Assembly (NCBI RefSeq): GCF_029784155.1
Contig: NC_073691.1
Location: 133,544,394 to 133,608,393 of the forward strand
DNA: 64,000 nucleotides
Direction of reading: 5' to 3'
From: Uranotaenia lowii
Taxonomy: Eukaryota > Arthropoda > Insecta > Diptera > Culicidae
How positions within the stretch are numbered: the stretch's first letter is position 1; every line of letters begins with the position of its first letter. This document shows positions 1-10,622 of the stretch, piece by piece. The position numbers were made by a program, and so were the translations under genes. The notes beneath the pieces are model-generated. The model searched no databases, had not been told where the DNA came from, and saw only the letters and a program-made list of their open reading frames with translations.

Positions 1-926
1 GATTTCAGATTCAGATTTCAGATTCAGATTTCAGATTCAGATTTCAGATTCAGATTTCAGATTCAGATTTCAGATTCAGATTTTCAGATTCAGATTCAGA
101 TTCAGATTTCAGATTCAGATTTCAGATTCAGATTTTAGATTCAGATTTCAGATTCAGATTTCAGATTTTAGATTTAGATTCAGATTCAGATTTCAGATTC
201 AGATTTCAGATTCAGATTTCAGATTCAGATTTCAGATTCAGATTTCAGATTCAGATTTCAGATTCAGATTTCAGATTCAGATTTCAGATTCAGATTTCAG
301 ATTCAGATTTCAGATTCAGATTTCAGATTTTAGATTTAGATTCAGATTCAGATTTCAGATTCAGATTTCAGATTCAGATTTCAGATTCAGATTTCAGATT
401 CAGATTTCAGATTCAGATTTCAGATTCAGATTTCAGATTCAGATTTCAGATTCAGATTTCAGATTCAGATTTCAGATTCAGATTTCAGATTCAGATTTCA
501 GATTCAGATTTCAGATTCAGATTTCAGATTCAGATTTCAGATTCAGATTTCAGATTCAGATTCAGATTTCAGATTCAGATTTCAGATTTCAGATTTCAGA
601 TTCAGATTTCAGATGTCAGATTTCAGATTCAGATTTCAGATTCAGATTTCAGATTCAGATTTCAGATTCAGATTTCAGATTCAGATTTCAGATTCAGATT
701 TCAGATTCAGATTTCAGATTCAGATTTCAGATTCAGATTTCAGATTCAGATTTCAGATTCAGATTTCAGATTCAGATTTCAGATTCAGATTTCAGATTCA
801 GATTTCAGATTCAGATTTCAGATTCAGATTTCAGATTCAGATTTCAGATTCAGATTTCAGATTCAGATTTCAGATTCAGATTTCAGATTTCAGATTATTT
901 CAGATTCAGATTTCAGATTTCAGATT
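1..926. repeat. 13-bp satellite array, orientation 1
   Basis: Near-perfect tandem array of a 13-bp unit (GATTTCAGATTCA), itself a 7-mer plus a 6-mer that differ by one base. It starts at or before the window edge. A variant block (TCAGATTTTAGATTTAG) occurs at about 161 and 323, 162 bp apart, that is twelve units plus 6 bp, so there is a higher-order level. The open frame at 613-957 exists only because 39 nt (three units) happens to lack stops; its peptide is a 13-residue repeat and is not a gene. The array decays into diverged units after about 880. Confidence 0.97.
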
Positions 927-1611
927 GGAAATGGACTTCCCGCTCATTATGAGTTGATGTTTTACATATATGAGTTTATGTTTAACATATATGAGTTAAT
1001 GAGTTGATGATTAAATATATTGAGTCCCAAATTCATGGCGTACACCATTTGATTAAGACCCGAAATCAGAAATTTGGAATTCATTTATTGGGGTTAGAAT
1101 AGAAAAAATGAAAAATTTGGTAATATTTTGTTCACCAGAACTATCACTAAATGTAATGAAATGATTAACTGTTGGTGGTAGATTTTCTAACATGATTTAC
1201 TTTTCAAATGCCCATTAATTTCCATATTTTTTTTCATCCCGATGGAATGAACACTTTAAATGGAAATGACGTTAGGGTTGGTGGCAAAGGGGTATAACTT
1301 ATACCGTATAAGTAAATTACTTGGTAGCAAATGGGTCTGCACTTATACCCCTTTGGCTCCAAACAAAAAGTAATTTTCAGTAAGCAGGATTTTTTCAACA
1401 ATATCAAAACATGAGAAAATAGCGAAATAAAATTGTGATTAAAACAGCATATGATGTTTGACAGTCGAAGATTTGTTCTAGATGGTTAACTCAATTTTTT
1501 CCATTTTGCACTTATACCCCTTTTGGCTCCAAGGGCCTCAAATATGAATCTAAAATCTTAACCCAAAATCTTAACCTTAATCCTAAAACTGAATGCTTAA
1601 TATGAAACCTG
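927..1611. other. unique spacer between inverted satellite arrays
   Basis: AT-rich, no coding sequence recognised. It carries a direct repeat around GCACTTATACCCC followed by TTGGCTCC (about 1338-1360 and 1508-1530), with a related GGGTATAA segment near 1290. These may be the ends of a small element. Some satellite-like words (AATCTTAACC, CTGAATC) appear from about 1550, so the right boundary is gradual. Confidence 0.6.
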
Positions 1612-3345
1612 AATCTGATATCTGAATCAGGATCTGAAATCTGAAATCTGAATCAAAATATGAATCTGAAATCTGAATCTGAAATCTGAATCTGAAATCT
1701 GAATCTGAAATCTGAATCTGAAATCTGAATCTGAAATCTGAATCTGAAATCTGAATCTGAAATCTGAATCTGAAATCTGAATCTGAAATCTGAATCTGAA
1801 ATCTGAATCTGAAATCTGAATCTGAAATCTGAATCTGAAATCTGAATCTGAAATCTGAATCTGAAATCTGAATCTGAAATCTGAATCTGAAATCTGAATC
1901 TGAAATCTGAATCTGAAATCTGAATCTGAATCTGAAATCTGAATCTGAAATCTGAATCTGAAATCTGAATCTGAAATCTGAATCTGAAATCTGAATCTGA
2001 AATCTGAATCTGAAATCTGAATCTGAAATCTGAATCTGAAATGTGAATCTGAAATCTGAATCTGAAATCTGAATCTGAAATCTGAATCTGAAATCTGAAT
2101 CTGAAATCTGAATCTGAAATCTGAATCTGAAATCTGAATCTGAAATCTGAATCTGAAATCTGAATCTGAAATCTGAATCTGAAATCTGAATCTGAAATCT
2201 GAATCTGAAATCTGAATCTGAAATCTGAATCTGAAATCTGAATCTGAAATCTGAATCTGAAATCTGAATCTGAAATCTGAATCTGAAATCTGAATCTGAA
2301 ATCTGAATCTGAAATCTGAATCTGAAATCTGAATCTGAAATCTGAATCTGAAATCTGAATCTGAAATCTGAATCTGAAATCTGAATCTGAAATCTGAATC
2401 TGAAATCTGAATCTGAAATCTGAATCTGAAATCTGAATCTGGAATCTAAATCTAAAATCTGAAATCTGAATCTGAAATCTGAATCTAAAATCTGAATCTG
2501 AAATCTGAATCTGAAATCTGAATCTGAAATCTGAATCTGAAATCTGAATCTGAAATCTGAATCTGAAATCTGAATCTGAAATCTGAATCTGAAATCTGAA
2601 TCTGAAATCTGAATCTGAAATCTGAATCTGAAATCTGAATCTGAAATCTGAATCTGAAATCTGAATCTGAAATCTGAATCTGAAATCTGAATCTGAAATC
2701 TGAATCTGGAATCTAAAACTAAAATCTGAAATCTGAATCTGAAATCTGAATCTAAAATCTGAATCTGAAATCTGAATCTGAAATCTGAATCTGAAATCTG
2801 AATCTGAAATCTGAATCTGAAATCTGAATCTGAAATCTGAATCTGAAATCTGAATCTGAAATCTGAATCTGAAATCTGAATCTGGAATCTAAATCTAAAA
2901 TCTGAAATCTGAATCTGAAATCTGAATCTAAAATCTGAATCTGAAATCTGAATCTGAAATCTGAATCTGAAATCTGAATCTGAAATCTGAATCTGAAATC
3001 TGAATCTGAAATCTGAATCTGAAATCTGAATCTGAAATCTGAATCTGAAATCTGAATCTGAAATCTGAATCTGGAATCTAAATCTAAAATCTGAAATCTG
3101 AATCTGAAATCTGAATCTAAAATCTGAATCTGAAATCTGAATCTGAAATCTGAATCTGAAATCTGAATCTGAAATCTGAATCTGAAATCTGAATCTGAAA
3201 TCTGAATCTGAAATCTGAATCTGAAATCTGAATCTGAAATCTGAATCTGAAATCTGAATCTGAAATCTGAATCTGAAATCTGAATCTGAAATCTGAATCT
3301 GGAATCTAAATCTAAAATCTGAAATCTGAATCTGATATCTGAAAA
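1612..3345. repeat. 13-bp satellite array, orientation 2 (inverted)
   Basis: Tandem array of the reverse complement of the unit at 1-926 (TGAATCTGAAATC), about 1.7 kb. A variant block starting GGAATCTAAATCTAAAATC recurs at 2441, 2708 (with one change), 2884, 3073 and 3301. The spacings 267, 176, 189 and 228 all equal a whole number of 13-mers plus 7, the expected result of unequal exchange between units around one variant. The same variant, reverse complemented and one base shorter, is present in the left array, so the two arrays are related by inversion. Confidence 0.97.
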
Positions 3346-4180
3346 TTTGAATTAAATTTCGCGGGTCTTGACGGTTTGCTTCAGTTCTGAACCTAACATG
3401 GAATGAAAAAGAATAAAAAATCTCTTACAAGCCTTACAAGCCCAACCGTAGTTGGGCGGTTTGCATTTTATTCAGTAAAATTGCACCGTTAAATGAAACT
3501 GTAGCTGCGCCTCATTCTCTTTACCAAGTCGTCCGCGCGCTACAAGACACCCGACACCCTCTATCGTCGAGCGACGACCGAACATCACACGCAAGCAATG
3601 CACCATATCAATAATCCATCCCATCCAAACACGGCTCGGCGTCTTGCCTTAGGCTGCCGAACGCATCAGACGAACATTCAATTGAACGTTCAAAAGTGAA
3701 CATTCAATTGAACGTTCAAACGACCCTATCTCGATAAGGTTGTTTGAACTTATCCCCGATGAATTCAAACGAACGGATCCTTCGGTTGACGTCGCCTTAA
3801 AATCAGTAGGCGAACTTTTCGCAAAGCATCGGAATGAACTTAAGAGATGCAGTCATTTGAACCAATCGTGCCACAGCGTCGTTGCGATGCGTTCATTTGC
3901 AATCAAAAGTCGGCGTGCTATGTTCGCAAGCCGACGCTTCCGAAGATAAAGTTAGTTTGATCTGGTCGGGAAAAAGTCGAACGCTGCATGCAAAATGATG
4001 CGATGCTTTGCACCTCTGCTTGGTGTGCAACTACGCAAGAACCAACATTGTTACAAGGACCGTCTACACTTCAGGAAAGGTTGCCTCCTTATGTAAAACT
4101 GGTACCAACAAGGAATTTCCAGGCTTGTGTAGCTCCCAGGAATCGATGGATTATTCAAAGTTTGATGTAAAAGTTTAAGC
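3346..4180. other. GC-richer stretch, unidentified
   Basis: Base composition is clearly less AT-rich than the flanks. Short open frames exist on the plus strand (3740-3949 and 3988-4170), but neither resembles a family I recognise. The sequence ends in a stop-rich AT region. It could be a promoter or leader segment, an exon with its partners outside the window, or part of an LTR element; nothing visible decides between these. Confidence 0.3.
3672..3720. repeat. duplicated 23-bp dyad (TTGAACGTTCAA)
   Basis: Two identical 23-bp copies (3672-3694 and 3698-3720) separated by three bases. Each contains the perfect 12-bp palindrome TTGAACGTTCAA preceded by CAATTG. The core GAAcgTTC fits the GAAnnTTC arrangement of a heat-shock element, but a nuclear-receptor-like or chance palindrome is equally possible. 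Assigning a factor is inference only. Confidence 0.6.
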
Positions 4181-4189
4181 TTAAACGGA

Positions 4190-4425
4190 AACAATTTAGA
4201 CAAGAAAAAAACTTTATGAGGTCTAGAAAATATACCACGAGAAAAAAAAAGTTATAACACAAAGAAGTTGTTTTCAGTATAAAATTAGTACAAGATTTGG
4301 AAATCAGTCAAAATTAACATTTTTGCCACTCTTTTCTTCGAAATAACGCAACTTGTTCAATCCATAACTTTTTTTTCTTCCACGGTAGATTTTCTGGAAA
4401 CCAAAGTAACTTTTTCTTGTCTCGT
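4190..4425. mobile_element. small inverted-repeat (MITE-like) element
   Basis: The left part (GACAAGAAAAAAACTTT, then TCTAGAAAATATACCACG, then AAAAAAAAGTTAT) is matched in reverse complement at the right (GTTAC, TCCAGAAAATCTACCGTGG, GAAAAAAAAGTTAT). The arms are about 80 bp, diverged, around a 60-70 bp centre. No coding capacity and no clear target duplication. Old foldback or MITE remnant. Confidence 0.5.
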
Positions 4426-5336
4426 CAAGATCTTTCAAACCATACACCCACAAATAAGATTCTACTCCAGTAATGAACTTCCTAGAAGGTGAAATTATCG
4501 ATAAAAAAAACTATGCCATACCGGCACTAACAATTTTTCTAATAACTGGCATTGTCCTCCTAGCGCAACCCCATTGCATATGTCTGAAGAAAAAAAAAAC
4601 ATATCCCATATCCCATAAAATGTTTTTCATGTTCCTCTTGAATGTAGTGGTCATACATCATGTTGCTTGGGAGCTAGAGTCTTTGTGCCAGTAGTGATTA
4701 TCCAATTATGTATATCATTATGTATATCATTCAGTACAATTTTCAGCGCATTTTCGGCACAAAAATTAGCAAAATGGGCATTGGAAGATAATTTCAAGAT
4801 TTAAATTAGAACATAGTAACATTAATTGAACTATCGAAAATATTTTTAATTTAAGTAAGTTCACAAGGACAATTATAAAACCCAATGTAATGTTTCGTGG
4901 ATTTTTCTCAGTGTATAGGGATCAATCGAATCCAAATCGAAAATTCAAGAAAACTTTTAATAGAAAAGTTGAGAGTATATCATTTTTTTAATATGGCTTT
5001 ATAAAGTTCGTTGTATATTCTAATTTTTAAACCCCTCCCCCCGTATGTCAAAATTCGTTACGCTGTATCGTACCTCCTATAAAAATTACGTTACGCCGAA
5101 TAATCCCCCGACCATATTTTTCCAGTTCTTGATTTTAAATTTAGCAGTTAAAAAAAGATTTGAACATAATACTGAATCAAAACAATCGAAAGATTCCCTT
5201 TAATTCAACCAAAAACTTTAAATCCACAGATCTTGAAAATGCTTTTGCATGGTAATGTTTTCAAAATGAGCTAAAAGTGTCAAAATTTTAACCACTTTTT
5301 CCAAACACGACTGAACTTGCTCTTAAAGTGAATTTA
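4426..5336. other. AT-rich intergenic sequence
   Basis: No gene recognised. The open frame at 4473-4694 has no family resemblance. The stretch around 5177-5212 (TGAATCAAAACAATCGAAAG, then ATTCCCTTTAATTC) matches a word inside the elements at about 44000 and 44620, so a small fragment of that family lies here. Confidence 0.4.
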
Positions 5337-5471
5337 AAGTGTGATACGGTCAAAATTTGGTCAAGGGAAAACGCGTGTAAATCGGTGAAATAGTTTATCT
5401 AAAAAATCAAATTAAATTACTATTTTAAGTTTAATTAGTATAAAATTCAGGAAAAATATTCAGTTAGACTT

Positions 5472-5662
5472 GGGCTTGTGATATAGCTCAGTTGGTAAGT
5501 CTGTTGCTTCCTGAGCGGATGTCCGTGAGTTCGAGCCCAAGAGTAAATATCGAACACAGTTGTATCGGATGAGTTTTTCAATAACTGTCCGCCAACTGGA
5601 ACGTTGATAAAGTCGCGAATGCCACAAAGATGGTAAAACGACTATAATCGAAACAAAAAAAA
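5472..5662 (+). mobile_element. tRNA-derived SINE inserted in DD37E copy 1
   Basis: The head resembles a tRNA, with an A-box-like TAGCTCAGTTGG and a B-box-like GAGTTCGAGCC, followed by a tRNA-unrelated body and a short A-rich tail. It is flanked by a perfect 14-bp target duplication (ATTCAGTTAGACTT, 5458-5471 and 5663-5676). Its last 50 bases match a 5'-truncated relative at 61510-61563. The head is not a usable tRNA: there is no complete acceptor stem. Confidence 0.88.
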
Positions 5663-5668
5663 ATTCAG

Positions 5669-6540
5669 TTAGACTTCCGCTTTTCCACATCCGAATTGCC
5701 GGGCATTACGCTTAATCCCTGCCATCAGATTTCGTACAGCCACCTTGTCCACCTTCTTCGCCGCAGAAAGTCAGTTTGCCTTGAACTGCTGCTCGTCATT
5801 AGCAGTTTTTTTGGTCTTCTTTAGGTTCCGCTTGACAATAGCCCAGTATTTCTCAATTGGGCGGAGCTCTGGCGTGTTGGGAGGGTTCTTGTCCTTGGGA
5901 ACCACCTGCACGTTGTTGGCGGCGTACCACTCCATGGCCTTTTTACCGTAATTGCAAGATGCCAAATCCGGCCAAAACAGTACGGAACAACCGTGTTTGT
6001 TCAGGAAAGGCAGCAGACGTTTCAAACACACTTTCACGTAAATTTCTTTGTTGACAGTCCCGGAAGCTATGAAAATGCTGCTTTCCAAGCCACAGGTTCA
6101 GATGGCTTGCCAAACCAGATATTTCTTCGCGAACTTTGACAGTTTCATGAGCTTGAAAATATCTGCTACCTTTCCCCTTCCTTTTGTCGTATAAAACTCC
6201 TGTCCCGGAAGCTGCTTGTAGTTGGCTTTGACGTAGGTTTCGTCGTCCATTACCACGCAGTCAAACTTCGTCAGCATCGTCGTATACAGCCTCTGGGATC
6301 GCGCTTTGGCTGTCGTATTTTGTTTATCATCGCAATTTGGAGTCACTTCCTTCTTGTAAGTCGATAGTCCGGCTCGTTTTTTTGGTCGATGCACGGTTGC
6401 AGACAATACACCCTGCTTATTTGCGGCATCTCGGAGAGAGAGGTTAGGGTTTCACCTGAAACTTCCGGCAACTCTCTTTGTCGTCTCAGCGGCTTCCGGT
6501 TTTCGATTTCCCCGCGAACCAGACTTCCTGGCTGTGTTAA
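5669..6540 (-). pseudogene. DD37E transposase, broken
   Basis: Catalytic domain of an IS630-Tc1-mariner transposase. Visible: the first Asp in VVMDDETYVKANYKQ, the second in WPDLASC, and Glu in RPIEKYW with 37 residues between the last two, which defines the DD37E group. Breaks: an in-frame TGA after YLVWQAI (6098-6100), a second TGA after QQFKAN (about 5768-5770), and loss of the N-terminal DNA-binding part compared with the copy at 62699. The C-terminus, by comparison, would end at 5669-5671, inside the duplicated target site of the SINE. Not functional. Confidence 0.9.
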
Positions 6541-6622
6541 GGTGGGTTAAGGTTTTTTAAATGCAAAATTGAAAGAAATACGTCAAGTTGATATTGACAA
6601 AATTTTTGAGCGTATCACTCTT

Positions 6623-6845
6623 TAATAGTTTTTTCTTCAAAATAAATTTGAACATTTCATCGGTTTGTGGCATACAAATCTATCCAAAAATGTACAAATA
6701 TTTTTTTGGTAGAGATTTTGTCCGCACAGAAAACATATTTTTAAGGATTCAGTTCAGATAAGTGCCGATTTCAACTTTGAAAAAAAAAAAAACCACAAAA
6801 AACGTTTGGAAAGGGGAATTTATTTTATTTACATAGTATACCGTC
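6623..6845. other. AT-rich sequence between elements
   Basis: No coding or repeat signature beyond long A and T runs. Confidence 0.4.
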
Positions 6846-6985
6846 TCAAGAAATAACCTGACGAACATAATTTCTATAATTCACTCGGTCCATGGCAACC
6901 GTTCTCCAATTTCTCGGACACCCCACGTTCGCCACATCACGCTCCACTTGGTCTAACCACCTCGCTCGTTGGAAAGGGGAAATAG
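6846..6985 (-). pseudogene. LINE ORF2 C-terminal tail remnant
   Basis: Minus-strand translation ends RWLDQVERDVANVG, then PRNWRTVAMDRVNYRNYV, then VRQVIS and a stop. The pattern RWxDQVExD...NWRTxAxDRxxW is typical of the extreme C-terminus of non-LTR retrotransposon polyproteins. Upstream sequence loses similarity at about 6985, so only a 3' scrap remains. Clade not assigned. Confidence 0.55.
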
Positions 6986-9859
6986 ATTCCAAATCGAATG
7001 AACATTTTGTTAAGATAAAGACAAAACTCAGGTTTATGTGGAGCTCGTCAATTTTGAGAAATAATATCGCAGTTGATTCCTGATTTAGATCTCCTTCAAG
7101 GTAATAAATAAATTTTGACCAGAAATATGTTATTTGAATTATTGAGAGCACATAAATAGTATCAACAGTCAAATAAAAATTAGAAAAAAAAATTTTCTAA
7201 TATTTTAAACTGATGATCTTTTTTCATTGGTACACATTTCGGTGCAGATTTTTAACTTAATCTTTTTTTTTTTCAAATGAGTCTAAGGATTTGAATGTTG
7301 CAACGATGACAGCGAGGATGAAATTGTTTTATTTGTTGTACGTTGTGTAAATAGTGGAGTCCAAATAATATTTACCCTCCATTTAAACTTAGGTGTATGA
7401 CTGAAACACTAGTGCGTGCATGGTTAAAACTATCTTTCTCTTACTCAGATGCGAGAGCTCTCACACTTGCTGTCCGAGTCACTTATAGCTCCTGTGAAAT
7501 CGGATAACGCATGGAGAGAAAGAGGATTGCACTCGGAACCTGACTTAAAAACAGTGCTTTTTCCCGGCTCTTTGTTATTTTGGGGGATACGACTTACCAT
7601 GCTGAGCGCTTCAAACAGATGAAAAATTTTGACTTTGAGGTGTCCGGCTTAACCGACCTAGCAACATTTTTTTCAAAACGTTTGTTGCTCAAACACATCG
7701 TCTAAAGTTCTATGGTTTTACTGCTGATAGACAATTAGAGGTCTAATAAACATTCGACCGATGAATCGCCGATGATGTAAATCAACATGACGTAAATCAA
7801 CAAAGATTCTCAAAAGTATTGATACACAAGGCAAACATATAACCATCATCTTAGATTTGTGCCAATCGTTGTAGTATTAAAAGTATTCGTTTTACCCGCT
7901 GTATTCGTCTTATTCGACTTTCTTTATGCAAATTTGCCTTTTTTTTTTCTTTGGAGAATGCTTTTTGTGATATCCTACGTTTGATTTGGATTTCATCCTT
8001 AATTATTTTTTTTCGTTTCTTTCACCTTTTATGCATCTCTATTGATTCCACTATAAAGTTGAACTGAAATCATTCATTCATTTTATTGCCTGCAAAACTT
8101 CAGTCGAAAGCTCAATAAGTAGGTGAGAATTTGATCATTCAAGGATCTGATAGGTTATTCTAAGTTTATGAATTGAGAGTGAAAACTCTTGTGGATAACA
8201 ACGAAAAAAAAAATAATGCGAATTCCAGCGAAATGACGAAAATCAAACCCAAAAGTCATAAGATCAAATTTGTGGCAATTCGTACGAAAACTTCGATGAA
8301 TGTGCTGAATGGCCTAGCAAAAAGCACAAGCAAGCACACACTGCTCAAGGATTAAAATTTCTTTTTTTGTGAGAAGACAGCCTGAAAGCTTTTTAGTTAG
8401 TTTTAAAGAGAATGGTTGTTCAACGTGAGTGTAGAATGGTTTCCAACAAAGCAACGGGCACAAAAATGGAAACTTCAATAGAAACTTTCCTGAAGAAGTG
8501 GATAGGTCTGCATTTTGACATTCTTCTCTTCGGAAGCACGCGACATTTTATATAGAAACTTTTCACATTCCGTAGTTTAGTTGGTTCTCACTTGTTGAAT
8601 ATTTTTCAGTAACCTTTTTGATAAATGGTCAATGAAGGAAGGAAATTTTCAGCGTAAACACCAAGTTAAATTAATCGAATTTTTATTTATTTTAAAGGTT
8701 GTTATTTCAACAATCACATAACCGACGGACCAAATACGAGATCAAACGGTTCTACTCGGTGGTTTTCAAAAGTTGACGAGCGCTAAGTAATCGGAGATCA
8801 AACAGGAAGTGTTCAATGTCTTGAAAATGTTCAGTTTTGCTTTCCCCTTTCGGTGGTTTTTGGTTTTGAATTTCCTCCTCTGTTGAATGCCCCATGATTT
8901 TCATTGAAACGAAAATTGAATGAAACAAAGATTTAAATTTCGCCCCAGAAGAAGGTACTGATTTAGAAAAAAAAAACAGTTTCTATTAAGCATAAACATG
9001 AGCAATGTCTTCACTGGGAAGCAGGAACAGAAAAGTTTATAATGTTGTGGAAGGGAACCATTCATTAAACTTCTGCAAACCTTTAATCTTCTTTCAAACT
9101 GCGAATTTTCCGCTCAAGAGGAATGACAACGAAGAAGTGCTTCATAAAAGTTTTCAGATTTATAGCAGTTTTAAATTGAAAACTCGGGTCATCCGGCTTG
9201 GGGCTATTGCAGATTCTGTCAACCAATTGAGCGCACAAAAATCGGAAGCACTCTCTTGGGTTGTTCTTTTCTCCATAACAGACGGATAGGAGATGACGTA
9301 AATTTTGCAATGCAAAAGTTGTGAACTCGTTCTTACGGGACATTTTAGTCTTCGAGATAAAATCTGTATTATTTCATAAATGCCTAGTCTTACCCAATAC
9401 ATTTTTTTAAGTGAATACAAATTATTCTAAATCTCAGTTGATGGAATCAGATGATGGACTGGAAGTCTCTCTGAGAAATAGAATACAACACATATCGTAA
9501 CTCGAACATACGAAATTTGTGGCATTTGATCCAGTAACCAAATAAGAAATTGGGATCAAGTTACTCCATTCTCACCTACCTATTCTTCCTTTTTGGCTCA
9601 GATAGCCCTAAATCTGAGCTATTACACTCCGATTAAACAACAAGAAACCATAACATTTCTATAGTTTTAAGAGAAACGTAATTTATTCGGGATAAGCTAG
9701 TTTTTTAAATAAAATTTCAAACCTTTATCTAATGTTTCTTTCGAATTTGAGACTACTGAATGATATTACCCACTCTTAACTCTGGAAAAATATAAATCAA
9801 CTTTTAGAGAAATCTAGAACCTCTTCACCGCTCTCACAGATGGCGTAGATCTCATTACA
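6986..9859. other. long AT-rich stretch, no gene recognised
   Basis: Short open frames (for example 8173-8355 and 9005-9289) have no recognisable domains and overlap on both strands. No splice-linked exons, tRNA or clear TIR element could be identified. Most likely old, decayed repeats and intergenic sequence. Confidence 0.4.
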
Positions 9860-9867
9860 GGTCAAAA

Positions 9868-10620
9868 ACGTGTTGGTTATAGGTTTAACAAATATTTTTC
9901 GTCGATTGGATCAGATCTTGCAAAGGAAATACCCATTGAAACAGAATTTGATGTATCGTCTAATATTAATAGTCCAGAGCGTATTTTTTTGCAATCTACT
10001 GATGAACCGAAGTAATTTATGCCATTACTACCCTAAAAAATCTATAAAAAAAAGTATGAGCCAGTTAGTTTTCTTATGAGTGTGTTAAATTGTCACATAT
10101 TTTGAAATCGTTTTTCAATTCAAAAATTAAATCTGGAACGTACACAGATTGCCATAAATTGCGTGGGTGACTTCTTTATTCAAATCGGGTAATCCTGGAA
10201 GATGTGAGTAATTATTGATTAATTTCAAGTTTCAGCGCTTTTAGCTAAGTCTTCGAAATTCTCTTAATTGCAACCTTGTTCTACATAGTATGCAATATGG
10301 ACTCAGAGCAGGCTCAAACACTCTAATTTAAATCTCTGAACCCGTGAATTCCATAATCAAAGAAGTCGATTCCAAAAATATAGTTGGTGCTTCGTTCTTG
10401 AACCTAAAGAAAGCGTTTGATACGCTTAATCATTGCATTCTTCTGGAAAAAACAAGATAAATATGGGATAAGGGGCATAGCAAATGATATAATTCAGTTC
10501 AAAGTTATCTTTCGATAGGAAACAATTTATAGTTATGCAAGAATGATTGTGATTTTAAGAAACATTAGCATAGGCGTCGCACAAGGCAGCAATGTGAACC
10601 TCTGTTTTATCTTTTGTATA
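9868..10620 (+). pseudogene. decayed LINE reverse transcriptase, 5' part
   Basis: Fragments read in shifting frames. At about 9883 the text is FNKYFSSIGSDLAKEIPIETEF, typical of the linker before the RT of Jockey/CR1-like LINEs. At about 10290 it is YGLRAGSNT, then VGASFLNLKKAFDTLNHCILLEK (motif A region, with Leu where the usual Asp stands) and SIGVAQGS (motif B). Many stops and indels. The frame ends at LLYI and is interrupted by the element at 10623-13383. Confidence 0.75.
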
Positions 10621-10622
10621 TA

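Larger units (their letters stand above)
5337..6622 (-). mobile_element. DD37E Tc1/mariner element, copy 1 (defective)
   Basis: The left end reads AAGTGTGATACGGTCAAAAT and the right end is its degenerate reverse complement (the last bases before TA read CGTATCACTCTT). Both ends abut TA dinucleotides (5335-5336 and 6623-6624), the usual Tc1/mariner target duplication. The left terminus closely matches the ends of the element at 62547-63795. The transposase runs on the minus strand; its N-terminal part is deleted near 6535-6545, and a SINE has inserted near its 3' end. Confidence 0.9.

Noticed and set aside
613..957. 114-codon open frame with a repeated Phe/Arg/Gln/Ile peptide
   Set aside because: It is a direct read-through of the 13-bp satellite; 39 nt per peptide repeat with no stops. 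No evidence of a gene.
1612..3345. Possible CRISPR-like array
   Set aside because: Units are contiguous 13-mers with no unique spacers, in a eukaryotic setting.
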